DNA of 64,000 nucleotides, taken from Sporosarcina sp. Te-1 (GTDB taxonomy: Bacteria; Bacillota; Bacilli; Bacillales_A; Planococcaceae). Under the pieces are notes generated by a model. That model saw only the letters and a list, made by a program, of their open reading frames with translations. It did not search any database and had not been told where the DNA came from. Position 1 is the first letter of the stretch; each line of letters begins with the position of its first letter. The DNA is taken from NCBI RefSeq assembly GCF_017498505.1, contig NZ_CP071798.1, positions 62,001 through 126,000 of the forward strand, read 5' to 3'. Of the stretch, positions 27,728-36,159 are shown piece by piece. The translations under genes were made by a program, and so were the position numbers.

Positions 27728-28246
27728 ATGGAATTCGTCATTGGTTCTACAAATCAGGCTAAGGTGAGTGCTGTCCACAAGGTGCTTCAACTGCACGCCC
27801 CTGAGTTTCATCTTCACGAAGTAAAGGTGCCTTCGGGTGTGAAGGACCAGCCGATTGGTGATGAAGAAACAAGACAAGGAGCGATCAATCGCGCAATGAA
27901 TGCGGCAGCAAAATTCCAAGGAGCCATAGGCATAGGACTGGAAGGTGGGGTCCGCATGCTGGAAGGGCAAATGTACGTCTGTAACTGGGGGGCACTCGTG
28001 TTGCCGGACCAAACCGTTTTTTCTGCAGGTGGAGCACAAATCCCTCTTCCAAATGAAATTGCGGATGAATTGAAAATGGGAAAAGAATTGAGCGCGGCAG
28101 TCGAAAGCTATTTCAATGCGAGAGGCATCCAGCATAGCGGAGGAGCCATGGGGATGTTTACGTCCCATGCAGTTGATCGGGATGCTTTGTTTGAACATGT
28201 TATGCAGTTGCTGATCGGCCAGTTCAATTATGCGAACCAAAAATGA
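27728..28246 (+). CDS. DUF84 inosine/xanthosine triphosphatase-like protein
   Basis: A 172-residue protein of the DUF84 (YjjX) family within the ITPase/Maf-like fold. Family features are the N-terminal VIGSTNQAKVSAVHKVL (about 3-19), DEETRQGAINRA (about 47-58) and GIGLEGGV (about 74-81). E. coli YjjX hydrolyses ITP and XTP, cleaning the nucleotide pool of deaminated purines, so a house-cleaning role is likely. Start ATG follows a GGAG site. It lies between ytoP and a lipoprotein gene, where B. subtilis has other genes, so it is a lineage-specific insertion or a loss elsewhere. Confidence 0.8.
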   Translation: MEFVIGSTNQAKVSAVHKVLQLHAPEFHLHEVKVPSGVKDQPIGDEETRQGAINRAMNAAAKFQGAIGIGLEGGVRMLEGQMYVCNWGALVLPDQTVFSAGGAQIPLPNEIADELKMGKELSAAVESYFNARGIQHSGGAMGMFTSHAVDRDALFEHVMQLLIGQFNYANQK

Positions 28247-28390
28247 TTCCGCTTGCTTGCATAACATTGGAAACAACTTTAAAATGGATATGCTCTTCGT
28301 TAATTATTTAGAGGATGCAGGTTTCAATAATTGCTGATGAGACGCTCTGGACTATTGATAACTATAAGTAAATTGATTGGGGGAAATTGA

Positions 28391-28909
28391 ATGTTCCGCT
28401 CGTGGAAATTCTTGTTCCTGCTCGTAAGTGCTATCTTTGTGCTTGGCGGGTGTGGCAAATCCATTGACCAAAAAGCGGAAGATGGAATTGCGGCCGCTCG
28501 TGATATTTTTGAACAAGATGGGAAGAATGCAACAGAGGAGATCGATGGTGTGTCACTGTACAAGCCAGTCGGTTTTACAATTGAGGATGCATCCGACCCG
28601 CAAAATATCATCCTTTCAAATAAGGATGAGACTTTTATCCTGTTCATCAACCCAAATGAAGAAAAGGATAGCCATCTTTTTCATGATTTATTGAAAGCGC
28701 AGGAAAATATCGAAGTCATTAAAGAGGAAACGTTTACTGATAAAGGGTTTTTCGGATTTGCGTCTGTCTTAAAATCAGGAGACGATAAAGTTGAACTTGT
28801 TACCAGTGTCGGCGGTGTGAAGATGACGACCATAACGAAAGAGAAAAATATAGAACACCATATGGCGAACATGATGGAAATCGTCCGATCTGTTAAGCAG
28901 CCGGATTGA
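28391..28909 (+). CDS. Predicted lipoprotein of unknown function
   Basis: A 172-residue protein with a lipoprotein signal peptide: charged start, hydrophobic FLFLLVSAIFVL, and lipobox LGGC with Cys at about residue 19. The mature part is acidic and would be attached to the outer membrane face. It contains a beta-rich stretch (PVGFTIEDASDPQNIILSN; KVELVTSVGGVKMTTIT) reminiscent of small stress or sporulation lipoproteins, but I recognise no defined family. GGGGG lies 6-10 nt before the ATG. It is 40 bp before ytpQ and probably in the same transcript. Confidence 0.75.
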   Translation: MFRSWKFLFLLVSAIFVLGGCGKSIDQKAEDGIAAARDIFEQDGKNATEEIDGVSLYKPVGFTIEDASDPQNIILSNKDETFILFINPNEEKDSHLFHDLLKAQENIEVIKEETFTDKGFFGFASVLKSGDDKVELVTSVGGVKMTTITKEKNIEHHMANMMEIVRSVKQPD

Positions 28910-28949
28910 CGATTATGAATGAACAACGCTTGGAAGGAAGTGAAACGGA

Positions 28950-29768
28950 TTGAAATCTGAAGAGCTGGTAGAAGTACTGAAAGAGCGACTCCCTTCCGAT
29001 AGTTTTCAATGGCGTTTCGATCGGAAGACCGATAAAGTCCGTTTGGAGCATAGTGGATTGGGAAAAGGAATGGATATTTCCTTACCGGAGATTTTAGCAA
29101 AATATGAGGAGAAGAAAGACTTGGCGGTGGATGAGATCGTCTATACCATTCAAGAGACCTTTCATGCAATGGAGAAGGAAGTGAAAGAGGGGTTCAATAA
29201 GGATCAGCCTATATACCCCGTCATTCGTTCAACCTCCTTTCCGGTTGAGTCTTCCGCTGGCGATCGGTTCATCACGAAAGATCACACAGCGGAAACACGG
29301 ATCTTCTATGCAATCGATTTAGGGACAACCTACCGCCTGATTGATGAAAGCATGCTGGAATCAATCGGCTTGACGGAAAATGAAATTATCGAATCTGCTT
29401 TATTTAAGCTCCGCTCTCTTCCCACCCAATATAAAAAGGATGAAGTGGCGGGGAACCTGTTTTACTTTATCAACAACAATGACGGCTATGATGCCAGCAG
29501 AATTTTGAACAGTTCATTTCTCAAAGAGATGGAAACAAAAGTGGAAGGCCACATGACGGTGTCCGTTCCGCATCAAGATGTACTGATCATAGGAGACTTG
29601 CGAAATGATACCGGGTATGATGTTCTGGCCCAAATGACGATGCAGTTTTTTACTGTTGGTAAAGTGCCGATTACCTCGTTGTCATTCATTTACGAGCAAG
29701 GAAAGCTGGAGCCAATCTTTATCATGGCAAAAAATCGGATAGCTAGAAAGGACGGAAAGAAAAAATGA
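28950..29768 (+). CDS. ytpQ: DUF1444 (UPF0354) protein YtpQ
   Basis: A 272-residue cytoplasmic protein of the DUF1444 family, named YtpQ in B. subtilis. Its function is unknown. Visible blocks are [17 protein letters not shown] near the start, the central [10 protein letters not shown], and a C-terminal [16 protein letters not shown]. No transmembrane segment or enzyme motif is evident. Start TTG 28950 has GGAAGG upstream. Its stop overlaps the ytpR start by 4 bp, a conserved coupling. Confidence 0.85.
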   Translation: MKSEELVEVLKERLPSDSFQWRFDRKTDKVRLEHSGLGKGMDISLPEILAKYEEKKDLAVDEIVYTIQETFHAMEKEVKEGFNKDQPIYPVIRSTSFPVESSAGDRFITKDHTAETRIFYAIDLGTTYRLIDESMLESIGLTENEIIESALFKLRSLPTQYKKDEVAGNLFYFINNNDGYDASRILNSSFLKEMETKVEGHMTVSVPHQDVLIIGDLRNDTGYDVLAQMTMQFFTVGKVPITSLSFIYEQGKLEPIFIMAKNRIARKDGKKK

Positions 29769-30373
29769 ACGCATTTTATAATCCCGAAGGCATAGGCAAT
29801 GTACTGCTCGTACAATTCATAGCGTCAAAGCCGAAAAACATGGAAGTGACTTCTACAAACGATGTCACTTTACTGAAGGATGAAGAGACAGGCGAACTGG
29901 CGGGGTTGAATTTATTCAATGCGACAGAATACGTAGACATCGCTGATAATGGACAAGTCGAGGTGACGGAAAAATTAGTCGCTGAATTAAAAAATGCCAT
30001 GCAAAAGAACGATGTGGCGGTTGAATTCACGGTGGATTTCTCCCCTAAGTTTGTCGTGGGCCATGTTGTATCAAAAGAAAAGCACCCAAATGCCGACAAA
30101 CTAAGCGTTTGTACTGTGGACATCGGCGATGGGACGCTGCAAATCGTTTGCGGGGCGCCGAATGTAGAGGCTGGCCAAAAGGTAGTCGTTGCAAAAGTCG
30201 GCGCTGTCATGCCTTCTGGCATGGTGATTCGCGATGCTGAATTGCGTGGTGTTCCTTCATCCGGAATGATTTGTTCCGCAAAAGAATTAGGCTTGCCGAA
30301 CGCACCTGAAGTAAAAGGAATCCTCGTCCTATCGGAAACGGCAATTCCAGGAGAACCTTTCACTAACATGTAA
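29765..30373 (+). CDS. ytpR: tRNA-binding (EMAP) domain protein YtpR
   Basis: A 202-residue protein. An N-terminal domain of about 90 residues ([25 protein letters not shown]) is followed by a C-terminal EMAP-type OB fold: [24 protein letters not shown] (about 98-121), [24 protein letters not shown] and [13 protein letters not shown]. This fold resembles the N-terminal domain of PheT and the tail of MetG and binds structured RNA such as tRNA. YtpR has no established reaction. It is the last gene before a 209-bp spacer and the translocase gene. Confidence 0.88.
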   Translation: MNAFYNPEGIGNVLLVQFIASKPKNMEVTSTNDVTLLKDEETGELAGLNLFNATEYVDIADNGQVEVTEKLVAELKNAMQKNDVAVEFTVDFSPKFVVGHVVSKEKHPNADKLSVCTVDIGDGTLQIVCGAPNVEAGQKVVVAKVGAVMPSGMVIRDAELRGVPSSGMICSAKELGLPNAPEVKGILVLSETAIPGEPFTNM

Positions 30374-30502
30374 GCACATCTTCGGGAGCAGGGCTATCCA
30401 ATACATGACGGACGTCCTGCTGTTGCAACAGGTTGATGGTGAACAATCCTGCTTATGCAGGCAAGCCGCATCTCCTGTTGTTTATACCATCTATCTCATT
30501 AG

Positions 30503-30531
30503 AAACGTACTGTTATAGGCAGTACGTTTTT
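30503..30531 (+). terminator. Terminator in the ytpR-sftA gap
   Basis: AAACGTACTG (30503-30512) pairs with CAGTACGTTT (30520-30529), followed by T. The 130 nt before it contains several short stems such as CCTGC-TTAT-GCAGG and may be a long structured 3' end. Confidence 0.8.
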
Positions 30532-30606
30532 ATCATTTTATGGATAGGTTTGATTTCGCCGTGTTGAACCTGCTAAAATAGAATGATCGACATGGAAAGA
30601 GTGATA

Positions 30607-33156
30607 ATGTTGACTTGGTTTAAAAGAGTATTGAATCGAATTGTTAAAACTGATAGGGAACACGAAACTGACACGGAAATTGATTTGGAATATGAATACG
30701 AACAAGTGACGAATGAAGAGCAGCAAGAGCAGAGAATCGATAGCGAGCCAAAACATTCGCCATCCTTCCGATTCCCGATTATTACGGATGCAGAGATTTA
30801 CGGCTGGGATGAAGAAGAAATTGTGGAACGATCGAACCCATCTACACCTCCTCAAGAATTGCCTGAGGATGATTTTGAACCGGTGCCGCTTTATGAAAAT
30901 GAACGTTGGCCAGGCAGGAATGAGAGTGTGACCATCCATCGGACTGAGTCCGAGAGGCGATTGGATAAAAGTGTCTTACGGGTGACCGGAGCAACTATGG
31001 AAACCGCATTGGAACCAAAGTACGAGAAAAAGCAGACAAATAAACCAGCGAGGAACAGACCATTTACACCGACCCAGGTCCCTTCACCTGTTTATGGATT
31101 CCGGAAGCCGAAAAAAAACGTCCAGACAGAGGATGGACTGCCGTTTCCGGAAAGTCATGCCGATGAACCGGAAGTACATATTGAAGCTGATACCAAAGCC
31201 ATGCCTTATGAAAACACTGATTTGCCTTTTTTAGAGAAGGATGAAACAAATCTTCAAAAGGATGTTCCAGCTTCCTCTATTGTTGTGGAGTTACCAGAAC
31301 CAGAAGAGATGGAAGAACTTCAACAAGAACAGCAGATTGGTCATGAAGTAGAAGAAGTTCAGGAAGATGAGTTCATCTGTGAAGAGCCGGAAGAAACTGA
31401 TATCGATAATGCAGAGGAACCAGAGCCGGAGTTTTCAGAGGAAATGGAGGCAATAGCTGATGAAGTTCCGACTGTCGAAGACGAGACAGAAGACTATGTT
31501 GGCGACAGCCATGCAGAGGATGAATTCGTCATGGATGCCGAGGAGGAAAGCATCATTGAGGAACCGGTTGAGCGTGAGAAGGTTGTTCCGTTCAATGTGC
31601 TCATGCTGAAATCCGACAAAATGAAAATTGATTTGACTGCTGACAGGACCATACAGAATTCAGAACCGACTGTCAGTAAGACCGAAACTGTGGAAGAAAT
31701 AATTGAACCGATTGTGGAAGAAGAAGAGCCTTACTATGCCTTTCCTTCATTGGATCTTTTGATTCAACCTGAGGAGCATATTGAAGATGTTGAATGGTTG
31801 GAATCTCAATCGGTTAAACTGGAGGAAGCCCTTTCGTATTTCTCTATTCAGGCCAATGTGATGGAAGCGGTACAAGGACCAACTGTTACCCGCTTTGAAT
31901 TGACGGTCGGTCATGGAACAAAAGTGAGCAAAATCCGGAATTTAACGGATGATCTAAAACTTGCATTAGCAGCTGAGGATATCCGTATTCAAGCGCCGAT
32001 CCCGGGAACGAGTTCCATCGGCATCGAGATCCCGAATCGGCGAACACGAGCCGTACGGATTTCCGAAGTCATCCAGACAGAACGTTTCCGGCAATCGACA
32101 TCTCCGCTCGAGGCGGTTCTTGGATTAAGTTTAACTGGAGAACCGGTTACGTTAGATTTGCGCAAAATGCCGCATGGAATGATAGCAGGTGCGACGGGAT
32201 CAGGAAAATCGGTCTGTATTAACTCCATTCTGACGAGTTTGATGTATAAAGCATCTCCGACAGATGTGAAACTGCTCCTGATCGACCCGAAAATGGTCGA
32301 ACTGGCTCCATATAATGGCGTACCACATTTGCTAAGTCCCGTTATTACTGATGTGAAAGCGGCGACTGCTGCTTTGAAATGGGCCGTAGACGAAATGGAA
32401 AGACGGTATGAACTGTTTGCTCATGCGGGCGCAAGAAATATCGAACGATACAATGAAATGGTTACTGACAGCCGCCAGTTTTCGTTGAAAATGCCGTACT
32501 TGCTCATCGTCATTGACGAGCTGGCAGACCTCATGATGACTGCGCCGGCAGATGTGGAAGTATCCATCAGCCGCATCACACAAAAAGCGAGGGCGTGCGG
32601 CATCCATTTGATCATTGCGACGCAGCGTCCATCCGTCGATGTCATTACAGGTACCATCAAAGCGAATGTCCCGACACGCATCGCATTTTCGGTCTCGTCC
32701 CAAGTGGACTCCAGAACCATTATTGATACGCCTGGCGCGGAGCGTTTGCTTGGAAAAGGGGATATGTTGTATTTAGGCAATGGCCAATCCTCCTCCGTCC
32801 GTTTACAAGGGACATTTGTCACGGATGAAGAAATTGAACGTATAATAGAACACGTTCAAAATGAAGCAAAACCGGATTATTTATTTGGTCAGGAAGATTT
32901 ACTGGCCAATTCTATCGAAGAGGAGGAAACCGATCCCCTTTTTGAAGAGGCTTGCAAGTTCATTATCGAACATGGCAGTGCCTCTACATCCCTGCTGCAA
33001 CGCAACTTCGGTATCGGCTACAACCGTGCTGCTAAGCTGATGGATAAAATGGAGAAACTCGCTTTTATTTCTGAACAAAAGGGAAGTAAACCGCGTGATG
33101 TCTATTTGACGCAACAGGACTTTGAACAATACCTAAATCGTTTCGAACAAAACTAA
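30607..33156 (+). CDS. sftA: DNA translocase SftA (YtpS), FtsK/SpoIIIE family
   Basis: An 849-residue soluble DNA translocase. There is no membrane segment, which separates SftA from SpoIIIE. Residues about 20-380 are a very acidic, low-complexity linker. The motor follows, with Walker A GATGSGKSVCINS (about 530-542), Walker B LLIVIDELADLM (about 632-643) and a C-terminal gamma winged helix (DPLFEEACKFIIEHGSASTSLLQRN). SftA clears DNA from the division septum. ATG 30607 has an AAAGAG site close by; TTG 30610 is an alternative. B. subtilis SftA is about 100 residues longer, all in the linker. Confidence 0.93.
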   Translation: MLTWFKRVLNRIVKTDREHETDTEIDLEYEYEQVTNEEQQEQRIDSEPKHSPSFRFPIITDAEIYGWDEEEIVERSNPSTPPQELPEDDFEPVPLYENERWPGRNESVTIHRTESERRLDKSVLRVTGATMETALEPKYEKKQTNKPARNRPFTPTQVPSPVYGFRKPKKNVQTEDGLPFPESHADEPEVHIEADTKAMPYENTDLPFLEKDETNLQKDVPASSIVVELPEPEEMEELQQEQQIGHEVEEVQEDEFICEEPEETDIDNAEEPEPEFSEEMEAIADEVPTVEDETEDYVGDSHAEDEFVMDAEEESIIEEPVEREKVVPFNVLMLKSDKMKIDLTADRTIQNSEPTVSKTETVEEIIEPIVEEEEPYYAFPSLDLLIQPEEHIEDVEWLESQSVKLEEALSYFSIQANVMEAVQGPTVTRFELTVGHGTKVSKIRNLTDDLKLALAAEDIRIQAPIPGTSSIGIEIPNRRTRAVRISEVIQTERFRQSTSPLEAVLGLSLTGEPVTLDLRKMPHGMIAGATGSGKSVCINSILTSLMYKASPTDVKLLLIDPKMVELAPYNGVPHLLSPVITDVKAATAALKWAVDEMERRYELFAHAGARNIERYNEMVTDSRQFSLKMPYLLIVIDELADLMMTAPADVEVSISRITQKARACGIHLIIATQRPSVDVITGTIKANVPTRIAFSVSSQVDSRTIIDTPGAERLLGKGDMLYLGNGQSSSVRLQGTFVTDEEIERIIEHVQNEAKPDYLFGQEDLLANSIEEEETDPLFEEACKFIIEHGSASTSLLQRNFGIGYNRAAKLMDKMEKLAFISEQKGSKPRDVYLTQQDFEQYLNRFEQN

Positions 33157-33281
33157 ATTACATGGATATAAAATAAATGCTGGTTCATTCGTGATATAAT
33201 GGGGAATGAAAAGCAGAGGAAAATCTAATGATTTTCAAGAAGATGAATGTGGGAGCAGTGATGATCCCGGGAGGTTGCAAT

Positions 33282-34598
33282 ATGACAGTGTTTCATTTTA
33301 CCGGAATTAAAGGATCGGGGATGAGTTCGTTAGCCCAGATCCTCCATGATTCAATGAACGAAGTTCAAGGATCAGACGTTGAGAAATATATCTTCACAGA
33401 AGATCCTTTAGTGGAGAGAAAAATAAAGATTTTACCGTTCGAAGAGGAAAATATTGTACCGGGATTGACGATAATTGCCGGGAATGCATTTCCGGATACA
33501 CACCCTGAATTGGTGAGAGCGAAGGAACTCGGATTGGATGTTATCCGTTACCACGATTTCCTTGGGGATTATATGGAACAATTCACATCGATAGCCGTTA
33601 CGGGATCGCATGGTAAAACGTCGACAACCGGTTTGCTTTCCTATGTATTATCTGGCTTTACACCGACTTCATATTTAATAGGTGATGGAACCGGCAAAGG
33701 TGTGAAGGACAGCAAATTTTTCGTTTTGGAAGCTTGTGAATACCGTAGACATTTCTTAGCGTATAAGCCGGACTATGCGATTATGACGAATATCGATTTT
33801 GATCATCCCGATTATTTCAAAGATCTTGACGATGTCATGGAAGCCTTTAATCAGATGGCGATGCAGGTGAAAAAAGCCATTGTGGCATGCGGGGATGACC
33901 ATCATTTACAACAAATCAAGGCAAATGTTCCTGTCGTATTTTATGGTTTTGATGAGTCCAATGATTTCTTTGCGAAGAATATTGTGAAGACAGCAGCAGG
34001 ATCTTCATTTGACGTATATGTCAGAAATGAATATTTCAATTCGTTTTCTATTCCCTCAGCGGGAGACCATGCGATATTGAATGCCTTAGGTGTTATTGCG
34101 CTCTGTCATTATGAAGGCGTGCCAGTCGATATTATCAAAAACCGGCTGGCCACATTTGGCGGGGTAAAAAGACGTTTTACCATCACTGAATGTGACGGCA
34201 AAACGATTGTGGATGATTATGCCCACCATCCGACGGAAATTGAAGCGACTTTGCAATCGGCGAAACAAAAATATCCAGACAGGGAAATCGTGGCAATTTT
34301 TCAGCCGCATACATTCACTAGAACGGCTGCATTGCTTGATTCATTTGCGACGAGCCTCTCTCATGCGGATTCTGTCTATTTATGTGATATTTTTGGCTCT
34401 GCGCGGGAAAAGAGCGGTACTCTGACGATCGAGGATTTGATCAAACGAGTGCCAGGAGCTAAACACCTTCTGCTGGAGCGGATCGGAGAGCTTGAAGAGC
34501 ATGGGAATGCGGTCTATCTGTTCATGGGTGCGGGAGACGATATCCAAGAGTATATGAATGCATTTAAACGGTTAATAGAACAAGGAGAAACAGCTTAA
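33282..34598 (+). CDS. murC: UDP-N-acetylmuramate--L-alanine ligase
   Basis: A 438-residue Mur ligase that adds L-Ala to UDP-MurNAc, the first step of the stem peptide in the cytoplasm. Visible: the N-terminal [21 protein letters not shown]-binding motif (about 4-21), the ATP loop [14 protein letters not shown] (about 106-119), and the [12 protein letters not shown] motif near 312. ATG 33282 is chosen since GGGAGG is 7 nt upstream; the longer frame from 33228 adds 18 non-family residues. It follows sftA directly, as in B. subtilis (ytpS-murC). Confidence 0.96.
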   Translation: MTVFHFTGIKGSGMSSLAQILHDSMNEVQGSDVEKYIFTEDPLVERKIKILPFEEENIVPGLTIIAGNAFPDTHPELVRAKELGLDVIRYHDFLGDYMEQFTSIAVTGSHGKTSTTGLLSYVLSGFTPTSYLIGDGTGKGVKDSKFFVLEACEYRRHFLAYKPDYAIMTNIDFDHPDYFKDLDDVMEAFNQMAMQVKKAIVACGDDHHLQQIKANVPVVFYGFDESNDFFAKNIVKTAAGSSFDVYVRNEYFNSFSIPSAGDHAILNALGVIALCHYEGVPVDIIKNRLATFGGVKRRFTITECDGKTIVDDYAHHPTEIEATLQSAKQKYPDREIVAIFQPHTFTRTAALLDSFATSLSHADSVYLCDIFGSAREKSGTLTIEDLIKRVPGAKHLLLERIGELEEHGNAVYLFMGAGDDIQEYMNAFKRLIEQGETA

Positions 34599-34625
34599 GG
34601 CAATTGGGCTCAAGCTTCTTGGGCA

Positions 34626-34666
34626 AAAAAGGGTTGGAAATCGAATTGATTCCCAGCCCTTTTTAT
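34626..34666 (+). terminator. Terminator of murC
   Basis: AAAAAGGGTTGG pairs with CCAGCCCTTTTT around a loop of about 15 nt with internal pairing (GAAATC..GATTC), then T-rich sequence. Confidence 0.75.
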
Positions 34667-34869
34667 ATCTTCACTGCATGGATAAGCATGCTGTTTCGTC
34701 TTGTCGCTAATGAGCCTCTTGAACAGGGAATTAATGTTTGATATTTCGAATACTTTCCAAGTCGAGACATTTTTCTTGTCTAATCCGTCTGTATTGGAAA
34801 TAATAAATTATAATCTACTTTTTTAAAGGGAATTCAGGAAAAATGTCGAAAATGGTATATAGGCTTGGC

Positions 34870-34895
34870 GTTTACTTTATTTCGTATTAGGGTAG
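34870..34895 (+). promoter_or_regulatory. Sigma-B-type promoter of ytxGH
   Basis: GTTTAC (34870-34875), 14-bp spacer, GGGTAG (34890-34895). This closely fits the general-stress consensus GTTTAA-N12-15-GGGTAT. The B. subtilis ytxGHJ operon is a known sigma-B target. The rest of 34667-34928 is AT-rich without other features. Confidence 0.65.
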
Positions 34896-34928
34896 AAATT
34901 ACTTATGTAGATAGAAGGAGGAAGCGTT

Positions 34929-35420
34929 TTGGTGATTTTGTTGTACCTAGCGGCGATTGTGGCTGCCGTGGCGTTTTTAATATTATGTGTGAGCCTTGCA
35001 ATGACGTTAGGGTCATTGAAAACCACTTTGCGAAGTGTTTCGGAGACATTGGACGGGCTGACGACCCAATTGGAAGGTGTGACGACTGAAACGACGGAGC
35101 TGTTGCACAAGACAAATGCCCTTGCCGAAGATATTCAGGAGAAGTCTCAGAAGTTGAATTCTGTCGTCGATGCAGTAAAAGGGGTCGGCGAGTCGGTCAG
35201 CGGATTAAACAGCTCAGTCCGGCGGGTTACGGAGTCAATTACCGTAGAAGCCGAGCGAAATAGCGATAAAGTCGCGCAAGTCGTTCAATGGAGCCACGTG
35301 GTTCTGGGAATCTTCGACAAGGTGAAGGACATGAAAGCCAATACGTCAAAGGGTTGGACAGTGTATAAGGCGGATACAGGACAGAAAAAGCTGCCAAGCC
35401 CATCGGATCGCTTCCAATGA
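34929..35420 (+). CDS. ytxG: General stress protein YtxG (DUF948)
   Basis: A 163-residue protein. An N-terminal transmembrane helix (LLYLAAIVAAVAFLILCVSLAMTL, about 4-27) is followed by an alpha-helical, coiled-coil-like DUF948 region with a high share of S, T and L (VSETLDGLTTQLEGVTTETTELL, KSQKLNSVVDAVKGVGESVSGLN). DUF948 proteins are stress-induced and of unknown activity. TTG 34929 follows AAGGAGG by 7 nt; GTG 34932 is next. It is the first gene under a sigma-B-type promoter. Confidence 0.88.
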   Translation: MVILLYLAAIVAAVAFLILCVSLAMTLGSLKTTLRSVSETLDGLTTQLEGVTTETTELLHKTNALAEDIQEKSQKLNSVVDAVKGVGESVSGLNSSVRRVTESITVEAERNSDKVAQVVQWSHVVLGIFDKVKDMKANTSKGWTVYKADTGQKKLPSPSDRFQ

Positions 35421-35453
35421 CACCATATCAAAATTTTAGAGGAGGAATTGAAA

Positions 35454-36101
35454 TTGACTGATTATAACAATTCAAAACCGAACTATGGGGATTCTGCTTT
35501 CCAACATCAGTATTATGGCGATAAACAATACAAGAACACTTTCGGGGAACCATCCAATTTACCGGTGAACTATTCCCATTACACGAACACGGATGATTTC
35601 TACAAGGAGGAAGAAAGTTCAAGCGCCGGCAGTTTTCTTCTCGGAGCACTTGTCGGAGGCGTAATCGGTGCGGCGGCGGCTTTGTTCTTAGCCCCTAAAT
35701 CGGGACAAGAAATGCGGGAAGACTTTTCCGAACAGGCGTCCCAACTGAAAAACAAAAGCATCGAACTGACTTCGGTGGCGAAGGACAAAGCGACTGAATT
35801 TACTGCAGCAGCAAAGGACAAGACGGATGGATTGACTAAGACAATCCAAGAACAGTCTGGTCAGTTGGTTGATAAGGTGAAGTCGATGGCTAATAAAACT
35901 ACTATACCGATGGATGATGGCACCGCTTCATCTGAAGGGGAAGAAGCGATGGATTACGTGGAAAACAAGGCGGAAGAAAATAAAGAAGCCGCTGAAAGCA
36001 ACACAACAGGAAATAGTAATGTCGTCTATGACAATAGCGAGAACTTTGGAGAAGATAAGGTGACAAATCAAAATCATATTTCCGTGGAAAAAGATAAGTA
36101 A
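35454..36101 (+). CDS. ytxH: General stress protein YtxH
   Basis: A 215-residue protein. The polar N-terminus is followed by the YtxH glycine-rich transmembrane segment SFLLGALVGGVIGAAAALFLAPKSGQEMRED (about 63-93). The long C-terminal half is helical with repeated Lys/Asp/Ala patterns (SVAKDKATEFTAAAKDKTDGL) resembling LEA-like stress proteins. It is longer than B. subtilis YtxH by about 60 residues, all in the acidic tail. TTG 35454 has GGAGG 8 nt upstream. No ytxJ follows; a terminator ends the operon. Confidence 0.88.
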   Translation: MTDYNNSKPNYGDSAFQHQYYGDKQYKNTFGEPSNLPVNYSHYTNTDDFYKEEESSSAGSFLLGALVGGVIGAAAALFLAPKSGQEMREDFSEQASQLKNKSIELTSVAKDKATEFTAAAKDKTDGLTKTIQEQSGQLVDKVKSMANKTTIPMDDGTASSEGEEAMDYVENKAEENKEAAESNTTGNSNVVYDNSENFGEDKVTNQNHISVEKDK

Positions 36102-36105
36102 TTAG

Positions 36106-36146
36106 AAAGCCGGTCAACCAAAAATCTTGGTTGACCGGCTTTTTAC
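36106..36146. terminator. Terminator between ytxH and the FtsA-like gene
   Basis: A perfect 16-bp stem: AAAGCCGGTCAACCAA (36106-36121) with TTGGTTGACCGGCTTT (36127-36142), then T. It serves both converging units. Confidence 0.88.
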
Positions 36147-36159
36147 TTCTGAAATTCGA

